The position numbers were made by a program, and so were the translations under genes. This document shows positions 8,661 to 18,103 of a DNA stretch of 50,673 nucleotides, one piece after another (position 1 is the stretch's first letter; the number at the start of each line of letters is the position of its first letter). Source of the stretch: Clostridium sp. (GTDB lineage Bacteria > Bacillota > Clostridia > Clostridiales > Clostridiaceae); contig NZ_JARIDH010000027.1 of assembly GCF_029267215.1 (NCBI RefSeq), positions 1 to 50,673 of the forward strand, read 5' to 3'. Under the pieces are notes generated by a model. That model saw nothing but the letters and a program-made list of their open reading frames with translations, ran no database searches and had not been told where the DNA came from.

Positions 8661-9548
8661 CTAATTAATGTATCTTTTTTTGAAATCACAAAATGCACCT
8701 ATCATACCAGCATTATTCTTTAATTCTGCGAAAGCTAATTTTGTGTTGTTGTAAACTGATTCTATAAGATATTTTTTTAGATTTCTTTCTATTAATGGTC
8801 TTAAAATATCTTCCCTAGCCATTATGCCTCCACCTAAAACAATAATTTCTGGATTAACTAAGTAAACTATGTGTGATATTCCTAAGGCTAATATATCAGC
8901 TAGATTTTTGACTTCTTCAACACAAATTTCATCTCCTTCTTCATATCCTTTAAATACAAATTTTCCATTTATGCTTTTTGAATCTAATCCTTTTCTATAA
9001 GCAACTTTATTAACTAAAACTCTTGCTGAAGCCAAGTTTTGAATATGTTCCCCATCAATCATCATATATCCAATTTCTCCAGCTGAATTAGAAAAACCAT
9101 GAAGTATATTTCCATCAAAAATTAATGCCCCTCCAATGCCAGTTCCAACAGTTAAGCAAGCCATGGACTTACTTCCTTTACCTGCTCCACAATAAAATTC
9201 TCCTAAGGCAGCACAGTTAACATCATTTTCTACAGAACAAGGAATATTAAATTCTTCCTCCATAATTTTTTTAATTTCAACACCAGTATAATTAGGAATA
9301 CTAGGTCCTGCATGGACTATTTTCCCTTCATTTGGACAAACCATTCCTGCTGTTGATATACATATTCCTTTAATTTCAGTCTTTTCTTTAAAGTTATTTA
9401 CTATTTCCTTAACTTTCTCTATTATACTTGGCCCACCTTTATAAGCCTCTGTATCCATATTATAATGCTCTTTTAAATTTCCACTATAATCAATAAGACC
9501 ATACTTAATACTAGTTCCTCCTATATCAACCACAACAAAATCACCCAT
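8661..9548 (-). CDS. ROK-family sugar kinase (possible N-acetylmannosamine kinase)
   Basis: 295 residues from the ATG at 9548, chosen because GGAGG lies 8 bases before it. N-terminal phosphate loop DIGGTSIKYGLID, sugar-binding ENDVNCAALGE, ATP-binding TVGTGIGGALI, and VLGGGIM near the C-terminus place it in the ROK family. The usual ExGH and CxCGxxGCxE zinc motif is missing: it reads GEIGYMMID with no Cys cluster, as in zinc-free ROK kinases. Its position directly downstream of nanE suggests it makes ManNAc-6-phosphate for NanE. Specificity cannot be read from the sequence, and a glucose or beta-glucoside kinase is possible. Confidence 0.85.
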   Translation of the reverse strand: MGDFVVVDIGGTSIKYGLIDYSGNLKEHYNMDTEAYKGGPSIIEKVKEIVNNFKEKTEIKGICISTAGMVCPNEGKIVHAGPSIPNYTGVEIKKIMEEEFNIPCSVENDVNCAALGEFYCGAGKGSKSMACLTVGTGIGGALIFDGNILHGFSNSAGEIGYMMIDGEHIQNLASARVLVNKVAYRKGLDSKSINGKFVFKGYEEGDEICVEEVKNLADILALGISHIVYLVNPEIIVLGGGIMAREDILRPLIERNLKKYLIESVYNNTKLAFAELKNNAGMIGAFCDFKKRYIN

Positions 9549-10025
9549 AAATAAATCCTCCACATAAAATATTATCAAATATAAAAACCACTATATTACA
9601 TCCATAATAAATTAAAATAAGTAATATTCTATTTATTTCTATATATATATTTATTCTAAAAAACTATTTAAAATGCAGTTAAAAAACAAAATAATTATTA
9701 AGTTAATCAAAAGACTTATTTTAATTCTGCATGTCAAAATATTTAAACCTAAGTTCTGTTACGCCAATAAATATTAGAGCATTAAAAAGCCTTTATATTA
9801 ATATATTTAAAACTAAGCCTTAATACTTGGTAATATAAAAAACAAACCATAAATTAGAATATAAAATACCAAATATAAATAGTACCCTATAATGAATCAT
9901 AACAGGGTACTATTATTTATTAAAATATTTCTAAACTTATAGATTTATATCATAAGTTTTTCTTAATTAAAAACACTATAAAATTATTAGGAACAGTATA
10001 TTTATCTATAAATAACTTTTAAAAG
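9549..10025. other. Non-coding stretch with one hairpin
   Basis: About 480 bp between nanE and the kinase. AATAGTACCCT (9878-9888) pairs with AGGGTACTATT (9904-9914), a stable stem about 110 bp beyond nanE that may end its transcript. If so, the kinase needs its own promoter. Nothing else is recognisable. Confidence 0.5.
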
Positions 10026-10691
10026 TTATTTTAAAATATCAGTAAATCTTTTTGTTATTTGTTGTGGTCTTGTTATTGCCCCTCCAACGACTGCTGAATA
10101 AGCTCCTTTATTAAATGCTTCCTTTAAATCTTCTGGAGTATTTATCTTACCTTCACATATAACTGGCACACTAACTTTTTCAACCAACGCCTTTAACAAA
10201 GGTATATCTACAGTAGGACTTTGAGTTGAATATGGTGTATATCCTGAAAGTGTTGTTGAAATACAATCAAACCCTAATTTTTCTGCCTGAATTCCTTCTT
10301 CTAGTGTTGAAATATCAGCCATAGCAAGCTTTCCACCTTCATGTATAGCTTTCACTAAATCTTCTAATTTTTCATCATTAGGCCTTTTTCTCATTGTTGC
10401 ATCCAAAGCAATCATTTCACATTCTGTATTTAGTAAATCTTCTACCTCTTTTAAAGTAGGTGTTATATAAATTTCAGAGTCATCATATGACCTTTTTATT
10501 ATTCCTATTACAGGTAAATCAACATTTTTTTTAATTTCATTTATATCCTCAATACCTTGTGCTCTTATACCAGAAGCTCCTCCTTCTTTAGCTGCCAATG
10601 CCATTCTTCCCATAATAAATGAACTATGCAATGGTTCATTTTCTAAAGCTTGGCAAGAAACTATTAACTTTCCTTTTATATTATTTAACAT
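10026..10691 (-). CDS. nanE: N-acetylmannosamine-6-phosphate 2-epimerase
   Basis: 221 residues. Converts ManNAc-6-phosphate to GlcNAc-6-phosphate in sialic acid breakdown. A TIM barrel with LIVSCQALENEPL at the N-terminus, GIIKRSY, IALDATMRKRP, ADISTLEEG, SGYTPYS and VICEGKI. Counting from the ATG, the catalytic pair falls at Lys66 and Glu180, exactly the positions known for the characterised C. perfringens enzyme. AGAGAGG precedes the ATG. It is a single gene here, with its own promoter at 10732-10760. Confidence 0.96.
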   Translation of the reverse strand: MLNNIKGKLIVSCQALENEPLHSSFIMGRMALAAKEGGASGIRAQGIEDINEIKKNVDLPVIGIIKRSYDDSEIYITPTLKEVEDLLNTECEMIALDATMRKRPNDEKLEDLVKAIHEGGKLAMADISTLEEGIQAEKLGFDCISTTLSGYTPYSTQSPTVDIPLLKALVEKVSVPVICEGKINTPEDLKEAFNKGAYSAVVGGAITRPQQITKRFTDILK

Positions 10692-10708
10692 AAATTTCTT
10701 CCTCTCTC

Positions 10709-10760
10709 TGAAAACATTTTCTCTTTATACAATTGTAATAATATTCCAAAGTTTTTTCAA
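10709..10760 (-). promoter_or_regulatory. nanE promoter and candidate cre
   Basis: Minus strand TTGAAA (10755-10760), 17 bp, TACAAT (10732-10737). Immediately downstream, AGAAAATGTTTTCA (10709-10722) matches the cre consensus at 12 of 14 positions and would cover the early transcribed region. Confidence 0.6.
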
Positions 10761-10818
10761 GACATTTATTTCTTAAATTTAAATAATAAAAGTTTAAAGA
10801 AGACTGTATTAAAATTTG

Positions 10819-10862
10819 AACTACCTTTGCCATAAAGCCACAAGGATTCTTTTAAGGTAGTT
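10819..10862. other. Hairpin upstream of the nanE promoter
   Basis: AACTACCTT (10819-10827) pairs with AAGGTAGTT (10854-10862) around a 26-base loop. It lies between repeat B1 and the nanE promoter and could end the nitroreductase transcript or be an operator. Confidence 0.4.
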
Positions 10863-10892
10863 TGGTGTTTAAGTTTCAACCTAAAATTTTAT

Positions 10893-11048
10893 TTTAAACT
10901 AGTGTTGATTTTAGATAGAATTTTATGCCCGTGTTAATTAAAAAGTTTAGATTTTCATTGAATAAGGAAGAATAATAGCCTTAATAAGCGAAGTTCTTTG
11001 ATCTATGGATGTTTCTTCACTTTAGCTACTATTCTTGAATATTTAATT
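10893..11048. repeat. Palindromic repeat family B, copy B1 (right arm truncated)
   Basis: Shares AAACTAGTGTTGATTTTA at the left end and the core GGAAGAATAATAGC ... AAGCGAAGTT ... TTTCTTC ... TTTAGCTA.TATTCT with copies at 14708-14984 and 47704-47927. The right arm is missing: the element ends against the stop codon of the nitroreductase gene at 11050. Confidence 0.75.
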
Positions 11049-11049
11049 A

Positions 11050-11718
11050 TTATTTAACCCATTCAATTACTTTTTCTTCTGAAAGTCTAGCTTTTTCTCT
11101 TGATGGATTTTCTTTTCTATATCCAAAAGCAACTAAGTATGTTAAATCAAATTTTTCTTTATTTAATAATCCTTTTTTAATTAAAATTTCTTCTACTTTT
11201 TCTTTATCAAATCCTTCTATTGCACATGAATCAATTCCAATCATGGCTGCTGATGTCATCATATTTCCTAAGGCTATGTAAGATTGTCTTTTAGACCATT
11301 CTAATAATTCATCATAATTTTCATCAGCTTTTAAATTTTCATTTTGGAAAGTTTTTAACACACCTTTTGTTCTCTCAAATAATTCCTCTTTAACACCTTT
11401 TGTATTAATCCAAAGATCTTTCACATACTCTGAATCATACTTAACATCTTTTCCTGCTCTAGTTAAAGCCACTACAAGATGACTTGTTGTAGGTGCCTGT
11501 CTTTGGAATCCCCATGAAACCTCTGCAATCTCTTTTATAAGATTTTTATTTTCTATAACAAGAAACTTCCAAGGTTCAAGACCAAATGAACTTGGTGATA
11601 ATCTTGCTGTTTCCATTATCATATTCATATCTTCTCTTGGAATAATTTCTCCATTAAATTCCTTTGTGGCAAATCTAAAATTAAATATATCTATTACATT
11701 TTCTCTTTTAATTTTCAT
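11050..11718 (-). CDS. Nitroreductase-family FMN oxidoreductase (NfsB-like)
   Basis: 222 residues. N-terminal FRFATKEFNGEIIP and the RLSPSSFGLEPWKFLVIEN FMN-binding segment, then ALGNMMTSAAMIGIDSCAIEGFD and FGYRKENP near the C-terminus, are typical of the NfsB/YdgI branch. Such flavoenzymes use NAD(P)H to reduce nitro compounds and quinones in the cytoplasm; the natural substrate is usually unknown. AAGGAG is 8 bases before the ATG. It is a single gene, with repeat B1 at its 3' end. Confidence 0.9.
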   Translation of the reverse strand: MKIKRENVIDIFNFRFATKEFNGEIIPREDMNMIMETARLSPSSFGLEPWKFLVIENKNLIKEIAEVSWGFQRQAPTTSHLVVALTRAGKDVKYDSEYVKDLWINTKGVKEELFERTKGVLKTFQNENLKADENYDELLEWSKRQSYIALGNMMTSAAMIGIDSCAIEGFDKEKVEEILIKKGLLNKEKFDLTYLVAFGYRKENPSREKARLSEEKVIEWVK

Positions 11719-11994
11719 ATTTTTCGCTCCTTTTTATCCTTTTAATTAGAATAATACAAATATCACTTAATAATAACCTACTCTAAAATTATATGTTTTA
11801 TATGTAGATTTTTTAAATAATATTAACAATACAATTTCATTATACCATAATTCCCATCAAAATAATAAACTATAGTATTTTATCTCCTCATTACATAATT
11901 TTAAAATTACAAATTTGTAATTTTATTGTAAAAAGAGTAAAATTAAATAACACACTTTATTTAATCGTATACAAAAATATTTTATTTAGGTTAT

Positions 11995-12016
11995 GTTTTA
12001 AGAGAGTGTTGATTTA
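11995..12016. repeat. Lone terminal arm of repeat family B
   Basis: GTTTTAAGAGAGTGTTGATT and the next two bases match the complemented right ends of B2 and B3 (for example GTTTTAAGAGCATGTTGATT). No core follows; the ABC operon starts 34 bp further on. Confidence 0.5.
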
Positions 12017-12049
12017 AAAGAATTATTGAGATTTTTAGGAGGTGACTTT

Positions 12050-13075
12050 ATGATTAAGGTTGAAAACTTAACGAAAGAATTCAAGATTAGAAAAAAGCAA
12101 TCTGGATTTAAAGGAGCTATAAAGGGACTTTTTTCTAACGAATTTACTACAAAGACAGCAGTTTCAAATATTAATTTTGAAATAGGCTCAGGTGAAATTG
12201 TTGGATATATTGGTTCAAATGGAGCTGGTAAATCAACAACAATAAAAATGATGACAGGAATACTTACCCCAACTTCAGGTAAGGTTACTGTAAATGGAAT
12301 AATTCCATATAAAAATAGACAGGAAAATGCTAAAAACATAGGAGTTGTATTTGGTCAAAAAACTCAGTTATGGTGGGATATAGCATTATCTGAAACTTTC
12401 ACAATTTTAAAAGACATATATTCAATTCCAGACGACTTATACGAAAAAAACATGAAGTTTCTAAGTGAAACCTTAGATTTAGATGAATTCATGGCTAGAC
12501 CTGTTAGAATGCTTTCATTAGGTCAAAGAATGAGAGGAGATTTAGCAGCCTCCTTGCTTCATAACCCTAAAATACTTTACTTAGATGAACCAACAATTGG
12601 CCTGGATATTGTTGTTAAAGAAAGAGTTAGAGAGGCTATTAAGAAAATAAATAAAGAATTTGGTACGACCATAATTCTTACAACCCATGATTTAAGCGAT
12701 ATTGAAGAGCTTTGTGAAAGGATAATAATTATAGATAAAGGAGTAAAAATCTATGATGGTACTCTTTCTGATATTAAAAAGAAATATGGGTATATGACTA
12801 CTTTAGAGATTCAAACTAAAAAGAATTATGAAAACCTTTTAAATATAAAAGATTTGCTTTTTCCTAATAATTCATTTTTAGATGATAACATTGATCCTAG
12901 TGATTTAATCCAATCATTTGAAGATGGAAAGCTAATTATAACATTTAATAAAAATAAAATAAGCTCCTCTAAAATCCTTTCAAAGGTTATGGAGAATATG
13001 GATATTTTAGATTTTTCATTAAAAGAAAGTACTATTGAAGACATCATAAAGAAAATCTATAGAAATGAGGTGTAA
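12050..13075 (+). CDS. ABC-2 exporter ATPase subunit
   Basis: 341 residues. Walker A GSNGAGKST, Q-loop GVVFGQKTQLWWD, signature LSLGQRMRGD, Walker B ILYLDEP followed by TIGLD, and H-loop TTHD. The C-terminal 90 residues are the regulatory extension typical of drug or polysaccharide exporters of the NatA/DRA type. I start at 12050, where AGGAGGTGA precedes the ATG; the frame opens 8 codons earlier without a signal. It heads a three-gene operon with two permeases 2 and 4 bases apart. The exported substrate is unknown. Confidence 0.92.
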   Translation: MIKVENLTKEFKIRKKQSGFKGAIKGLFSNEFTTKTAVSNINFEIGSGEIVGYIGSNGAGKSTTIKMMTGILTPTSGKVTVNGIIPYKNRQENAKNIGVVFGQKTQLWWDIALSETFTILKDIYSIPDDLYEKNMKFLSETLDLDEFMARPVRMLSLGQRMRGDLAASLLHNPKILYLDEPTIGLDIVVKERVREAIKKINKEFGTTIILTTHDLSDIEELCERIIIIDKGVKIYDGTLSDIKKKYGYMTTLEIQTKKNYENLLNIKDLLFPNNSFLDDNIDPSDLIQSFEDGKLIITFNKNKISSSKILSKVMENMDILDFSLKESTIEDIIKKIYRNEV

Positions 13076-13077
13076 AT

Positions 13078-13896
13078 ATGGGTTTTATTAAATCAATAAA
13101 AACATATGGAGCCTTTGCGAAAGGTCAAATCAAGATAATGAGTGCCTATAGAGCCAATCTTTTAATGGGCCTTATAGGACAACTTATATTGCTTGTTGTA
13201 ACTTATTTTCTTTGGATTGCCATATATAGTAGTTCTTCTAAAGGTGTTATGAATGGATTTAACTTAGGAGAAATGCTTACTTATATAATGATTACTCTTT
13301 TAATAGGTATCGTTACCAGTTCTAATATAAGTTCTCAAATAAGTAATGAAGTTAGAGATGGTTCAATTGCTATGAATCTTATTAAACCAATTGATTATAG
13401 TAGAAGAATTATATTTATGGGACTTGGTCAATTTATATTTTCATTTTTGACTTTGTTCTTACCTGGTGCAATACTAATAACAATTTATGGAATAAAAAAT
13501 GGAGTTCAAATAGATTTTTTCTCAATAATGTTATCTTTAGTAAGTATTTCTTTAGGAGTACTTATTAATATTTATTACTCATATATTTTTGGACTTTTAT
13601 CTTTTAAATTTTATAACATTTGGGGAATAAGCCAAATAGCTAGGGCGATTATAATGCTTGTTTCAGGTGCTATGATACCCCTTACTTTTTTTCCTAAAAT
13701 AATACAAAGCTTATTTAACTTCATGCCTTTCAGTTCCATAATTTATACTCCTACAATGATTTACCTTAATAAATTTAGTGGAATTGAAATAGCTAAATCT
13801 CTTGGATTGCAACTTATTTGGATAGTAATTTTAATATTTTTATCTAAGGCTATGTGGAGTAAGCTAATTGATAACTTAGCTATTCAAGGAGGTTAA
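13078..13896 (+). CDS. ABC-2 exporter permease (DUF990 type)
   Basis: 272 residues with six hydrophobic segments (about 25-50, 62-80, 107-133, 142-170, 180-205, 230-255). The N-terminal motif MSAYRANLLMGLIGQ and the middle DGSIAMNLIKPIDYSRR are typical of ABC2_membrane_6 (DUF990) permeases, which work as heterodimers. It starts 2 bases after the ATPase stop with GAGGTG overlapping that stop, so translation is coupled. It pairs with the next gene to form the channel. Confidence 0.88.
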   Translation: MGFIKSIKTYGAFAKGQIKIMSAYRANLLMGLIGQLILLVVTYFLWIAIYSSSSKGVMNGFNLGEMLTYIMITLLIGIVTSSNISSQISNEVRDGSIAMNLIKPIDYSRRIIFMGLGQFIFSFLTLFLPGAILITIYGIKNGVQIDFFSIMLSLVSISLGVLINIYYSYIFGLLSFKFYNIWGISQIARAIIMLVSGAMIPLTFFPKIIQSLFNFMPFSSIIYTPTMIYLNKFSGIEIAKSLGLQLIWIVILIFLSKAMWSKLIDNLAIQGG

Positions 13897-13900
13897 GAAT

Positions 13901-14692
13901 ATGAAAAGATATTATAAGATTTACATACAATTTTTAAAACAATATATAAAAACACTAGTTGAATATAAGGAAGATTTTATATATGGATTATTTGGTTTCA
14001 TACTTGTACAATTTACATCTTTAATATTTATCTCTCTTATATTTAATAATATACCTTCTCTTAAAGGATGGAGTTTTTATGAAATAATATTTATCTATGG
14101 TTTTTCTCAAATACCTAGAGGAATAGACCATATTTTTACTGATTATCTTTGGATTTTCTGTAGAAAAAGTATAATTTACGGAGAATTTGATAGATATCTT
14201 CTTAGACCATTAAACCCACTATTTCAGGTAATTGCAGAGAGATTTCAACCTGAAGGGTTTGGAGAACTTCTTGTTGGGTTAATTCTTGTTATTTATTCAG
14301 GAATTAAGCTAGGAGTAACTATAACCCCTATTTGGATAATAAGTTTTATAATTTCAATTATTGGAGGTACTCTAGTCTACACAGGAGTAAAACTTGCAAC
14401 AGCCTCCATATCATTTTGGACAAAGAATAGTTTTGGTCATGTTCAAGTAGCCTATAGTTTAAGTGACTTTGCTAAATATCCTATAACCATATATCCAGGT
14501 GGAATAAAAGGATTATTAATATTTATTATTCCTTTTGCATTTACAGGATATTATCCTGCATCATATTTATTAGGAAAACTTAACTTTTTTATGGGAGTCA
14601 TTTCAACTTTAATCATTGGAATAATCACAATTTCAGTAGCCTATATGATATGGCTTAAAGGAGTGTCCTCTTATGAAAGTGCAGGAAACTAG
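13901..14692 (+). CDS. ABC-2 exporter permease, second subunit (DUF990 type)
   Basis: 263 residues, six membrane segments. Contains LVEYKEDFIYGLFGFILVQ, the family motif GEFDRYLLRPLNPLFQVI (rolled variant of the DGSIAMNLIKPI segment in its partner) and SFWTKNSFGH. GGAGG lies before the ATG, 4 bases after the first permease. Two different DUF990 permeases with one ATPase is the standard arrangement for this exporter class. Family B repeat copy B2 follows 15 bp after the stop and may terminate the operon. Confidence 0.88.
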   Translation: MKRYYKIYIQFLKQYIKTLVEYKEDFIYGLFGFILVQFTSLIFISLIFNNIPSLKGWSFYEIIFIYGFSQIPRGIDHIFTDYLWIFCRKSIIYGEFDRYLLRPLNPLFQVIAERFQPEGFGELLVGLILVIYSGIKLGVTITPIWIISFIISIIGGTLVYTGVKLATASISFWTKNSFGHVQVAYSLSDFAKYPITIYPGGIKGLLIFIIPFAFTGYYPASYLLGKLNFFMGVISTLIIGIITISVAYMIWLKGVSSYESAGN

Positions 14693-14707
14693 TTTAATTA
14701 GACTCTA

Positions 14708-14984
14708 TTTTACTAGAATGTCGATTTTAAATAGAACTATAACCCACTCTTAATAATCAATTTAAGGTTTCATTGAATATGTAAGAATAATAGCCCTAAA
14801 AAGCGAAGTTATTTGACCAAAGGGAATTTCTTCGCTTTAGCTATTATTCTGTAATATTCAAACTTAAATAGAAAGTTTCTTCTCATATTCATTATAATTT
14901 TTAAATATAAAATTCAAAATTTTTATTTTAACTTAAAATTAAGTAAGTCTGAAGGCATAGCTAAAATCAACACTCTAATAAAAC
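14708..14984. repeat. Palindromic repeat family B, copy B2
   Basis: Core TTTCATTGAATATG ... AGAATAATAGC ... AAAAAGCGAAGTT ... TTTCTTCGCTTTAGCTATTA as in B3, plus the right end TCTGAAGGCATAGCTAAAAT followed by CAACACT. Relative to B3 it carries about 55 extra bases in the right arm (about 14880-14935). It lies between the convergent exporter operon and the esterase gene. Confidence 0.75.
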
Positions 14985-15050
14985 AAAGCTTTTAATTAAA
15001 ACTGTCTATTTATTTTCAGTTTTAAAAAAACTTATATTATTATATACTTG

Positions 15051-16013
15051 CTATGCACATTCTTTCATAAAACTTACTAAACTATTAAAATTATCCTTTG
15101 CTTCTTTTAATGAAAACTTAAACTGATATTCATGCCATAATCCATTTTTATCAAAGAATTTTTCATTAACCTTAACCCCTAAATCTTTTAGTTTATTAGA
15201 AAGATCTCTTCCTTGGATATTAAAAGGATCTGCATCACCTACAGTTATAAATGTACTTGGATAATTTTCTGTTATATTCTTAACTGTTGATAATTCATTT
15301 ATCTTTTCATACTTCTCAAACTCTTTAACTCCAGTTAGAGATTCCATATACGTTTGAATTCCTGGAAACTTTGTTTTTCTAACTGTATCCATATCATAAA
15401 GTCCACAAAATAATATAACTCCTTTTAAAACTTCATTATCTATGCTAGGTTTTATTCCCATAGAATTAGCTAAATTATTATTACTTATTATTGCTCCTAG
15501 CTGGCTACTTATTTGAGCTCCAGCAGAGTCTCCACCTATAAATATTTTTTCTCTATCTCCATTAAACTTTTCTATGTTATTCCATACATATTCAAGAGCA
15601 TCATTACTTTGAATAATCTGAGTTGGATATCTATATTCAGGTGATAAAGCATAATCTATGTTTACAACAACAAACCCCTCATTTGCTAAGGTAATCATAT
15701 AATTTTTTACAGTTTCCTTGCTATTTGCTATATATCCGCCCCCATGAACCCACATAATCACAGGCAGTTTTTCTTTTGTATTCTTAGGATAATATATATC
15801 TAACTTATTGTTATTATTTATAGATGATTCATAAACTAAATTTTCTTCTATATTTAAACTTCCAACTATACTCTTAAAATTTTTAGGCTTTGGAAAAACT
15901 CCAAACTGAAATATAAATTTATATATTTTAGCCGCCATATCACATGTAGTAATCTTCTCCATAATATTTGATGATAAATTAATTACACTATAATATAAAT
16001 TTTTTATGCTCAT
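15051..16013 (-). CDS. Alpha/beta hydrolase, hormone-sensitive-lipase-like esterase
   Basis: 320 residues. Oxyanion-hole motif HGGGYI, nucleophile elbow GGDSAGAQ, acid in the VGDADPF segment and a C-terminal His in LWHEYQF form a complete HSL-type triad. Family members hydrolyse short acyl esters. There is no signal peptide, though the N-terminal 30 residues are mildly hydrophobic. AAGGAAGTGAG precedes the ATG. It is a single gene. The physiological ester is not known. Confidence 0.88.
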   Translation of the reverse strand: MSIKNLYYSVINLSSNIMEKITTCDMAAKIYKFIFQFGVFPKPKNFKSIVGSLNIEENLVYESSINNNNKLDIYYPKNTKEKLPVIMWVHGGGYIANSKETVKNYMITLANEGFVVVNIDYALSPEYRYPTQIIQSNDALEYVWNNIEKFNGDREKIFIGGDSAGAQISSQLGAIISNNNLANSMGIKPSIDNEVLKGVILFCGLYDMDTVRKTKFPGIQTYMESLTGVKEFEKYEKINELSTVKNITENYPSTFITVGDADPFNIQGRDLSNKLKDLGVKVNEKFFDKNGLWHEYQFKFSLKEAKDNFNSLVSFMKECA

Positions 16014-16252
16014 TTTCTCACTTCCTTAAGTCCTACACACAATCTTATCTACACACATATTATATACCTCTAAATTTATAAGGTATATCTATAATTAAAC
16101 TTATTTAAATTAAAATTTAATACTTTTTTATCTTAAAGATTGATTTAAGTTAAGACATTATTTAAAACCATAATTTTTTTAATAAATTGATTATAAAAAG
16201 TGCTTCCTTTTCTTAATTATGATATTCATAAAAAAAACATTTTTATATACTT

Positions 16253-16262
16253 ATGCTATAAT
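16253..16262 (+). promoter_or_regulatory. Extended -10 promoter candidate for oleate hydratase
   Basis: TGCTATAAT (16254-16262) is a perfect extended -10 element about 150 bp upstream of the oleate hydratase start. The -35 region 17 bp upstream is poor, which extended -10 promoters tolerate. Confidence 0.45.
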
Positions 16263-16413
16263 CATCTTAATCATTAAATGTTCAAAAGTAAACTATTATT
16301 ATAAGTTAGTTAAAATGTTTTTAAATTATAGATTCCATCTAAAGGTAGGCATCTTTGAAAATTCTTGATGAAATTTATAGTTTCTATAAATTACTTTGAA
16401 AGAAGGTTTTAAT

Positions 16414-18003
16414 ATGGGAAATAGTCTTTTAAAAACAAGAAAGGTATATCTTATTGGAGGAGGAATTGCTTCATTAGCTAGTGCTGTTTACTTTATTCAA
16501 GAAGGACATATTCCAGCTGATAATATTCACATATTTGAACAGCAAGAATGTCTTGGAGGAAGTATGGATGGTGCTGGAGATAATATTACTGGCTTTATAG
16601 CACACGGTGCTAGAATGTTTGATAAGGAAGCTTATGCTTGCTGTTATGACCTATTTTCAAGAGTTCCTTTATCAAAGGATTCTAACATGACGATTTTAGA
16701 TGATTTTAATAAATTTAATAAGGATACTAAGTTTAATAGATCTGCCGTTAGACTTATTGGAGAAAATGCTGAAAAAATTGATGTTCTTTCTTTCGAACTT
16801 TCAAAAGCAGACCAACTTGCATTAAGCAGTATGATAATTCAACCTGAATTTAAATTTGATAAAATAAGAATTTGTGATTGTTTCACACCTGATTTCTTTA
16901 AAACAAACTTCTGGTATATGTGGGCAACTACTTTTGCATTCCAACCTTGGCATAGTGCAGTTGAATTCAAAAGATATCTTCACAGATTCATACATGAATT
17001 CCCTCATGTTACAGATATGGCAGGTGTTAGACATTCAAGATACATACAATATGATTCAATAATTGAACCAATAATTGAATACTTAAAAAATGCTGGCGTT
17101 CATTTTGTTATGGGAGTTAAAGTAAATGATTTAGAATTTAATGAATTTAATAGAAAGAAAGCTGTTAGCAAAATACTTTATACTAAAAAAGGTTTAAATG
17201 AAGAAATATTTGTTAAACCTGAAGATCTTGTACTAGTTACAATAGGCTCTATGACTGCTTGCTTTGATGTTGGTGATAATGAAACACCAACAAAAATAAA
17301 AGATAAATATGCAGATGGTACTTGGAGTTTATGGGAAAACATAGCTAAGAAAGACCCTCTATTTGGTCATCCTGAAGTATTTGATAATCGTATAAATGAA
17401 TCACTTTGGGAATCAATAACACTTACATTCAAAACACCATTATTCTTTGACTTAGTACGTGAATTCTGTAGTGGTACAGGAACTGAGTTCACATTTAAAG
17501 ATTCAAATTGGTTCCTATCATTAGTTTTACCTCATCAACCATACTTCAAATCTCAATCTAAAGATATACAAGTTGCTTGGGGTTATGCATTACATCCTGA
17601 CAAAGAAGGTAACTTTGTTCACAAGAAAATGCATGATTGTAATGGTATAGAAATACTTGAAGAAATTATAGGTTTAATGGGATTTGAAGAATATAAAGAT
17701 GAAATATTAAAATCTGCTATATGTAAGCCTTGCGTAATGCCATTTATAACAAGTCAATTTTTAACTAGAACATATGGAGATAGACCTAATGTTATTCCAA
17801 AATCATCACACAACCTTGCATTTTTAGGTCAATTCTGTGAAATACCTGATGATACAGTATTTACTGTAGATTATTCAGTAAGATCTGCACAAATGGCTGT
17901 ATATGGCTTACTAGGATTATATTATAAAGAAGTAACTCCTATATTTAAAGGAGAAAATGATGTTAGAGTGCTTTTAGGTGCTTTGGCAACTATGATTAAA
18001 TAA
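16414..18003 (+). CDS. ohyA: Oleate hydratase (FAD-dependent, MCRA family)
   Basis: 529 residues from the ATG at 16414, which has AAGAAGG 7 bases before it; a TTG at 16396 lacks one. Adds water to the 9-10 double bond of oleic acid and related fatty acids to give 10-hydroxy products, detoxifying host unsaturated fatty acids. FAD-binding YLIGGGIASLASA at the N-terminus, then FEQQECLGGSMDGAG, HGARMFDKEAYACCYD, and NWFLSLVLPHQPYF are family hallmarks. It is somewhat shorter than the 560-590 residues of streptococcal and lactobacillus relatives, mainly at the C-terminus. It works near the membrane. Confidence 0.93.
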   Translation: MGNSLLKTRKVYLIGGGIASLASAVYFIQEGHIPADNIHIFEQQECLGGSMDGAGDNITGFIAHGARMFDKEAYACCYDLFSRVPLSKDSNMTILDDFNKFNKDTKFNRSAVRLIGENAEKIDVLSFELSKADQLALSSMIIQPEFKFDKIRICDCFTPDFFKTNFWYMWATTFAFQPWHSAVEFKRYLHRFIHEFPHVTDMAGVRHSRYIQYDSIIEPIIEYLKNAGVHFVMGVKVNDLEFNEFNRKKAVSKILYTKKGLNEEIFVKPEDLVLVTIGSMTACFDVGDNETPTKIKDKYADGTWSLWENIAKKDPLFGHPEVFDNRINESLWESITLTFKTPLFFDLVREFCSGTGTEFTFKDSNWFLSLVLPHQPYFKSQSKDIQVAWGYALHPDKEGNFVHKKMHDCNGIEILEEIIGLMGFEEYKDEILKSAICKPCVMPFITSQFLTRTYGDRPNVIPKSSHNLAFLGQFCEIPDDTVFTVDYSVRSAQMAVYGLLGLYYKEVTPIFKGENDVRVLLGALATMIK

Positions 18004-18041
18004 AAATTTCAATTTTCATATGCACACCAATAAAAATAAAT

Positions 18042-18081
18042 AAAAATAAGCTGAGAATTTTAATATTCTCAGCTTATTTTT
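18042..18081. terminator. Bidirectional terminator between ohyA and the lyase gene
   Basis: AAAAATAAGCTGAGAAT (18042-18058) pairs perfectly with its complement (18065-18081); A-run and T-run on either side serve both converging genes. Confidence 0.9.
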
Positions 18082-18103
18082 ATGCTTAATTTATTTCCTT
18101 TTT

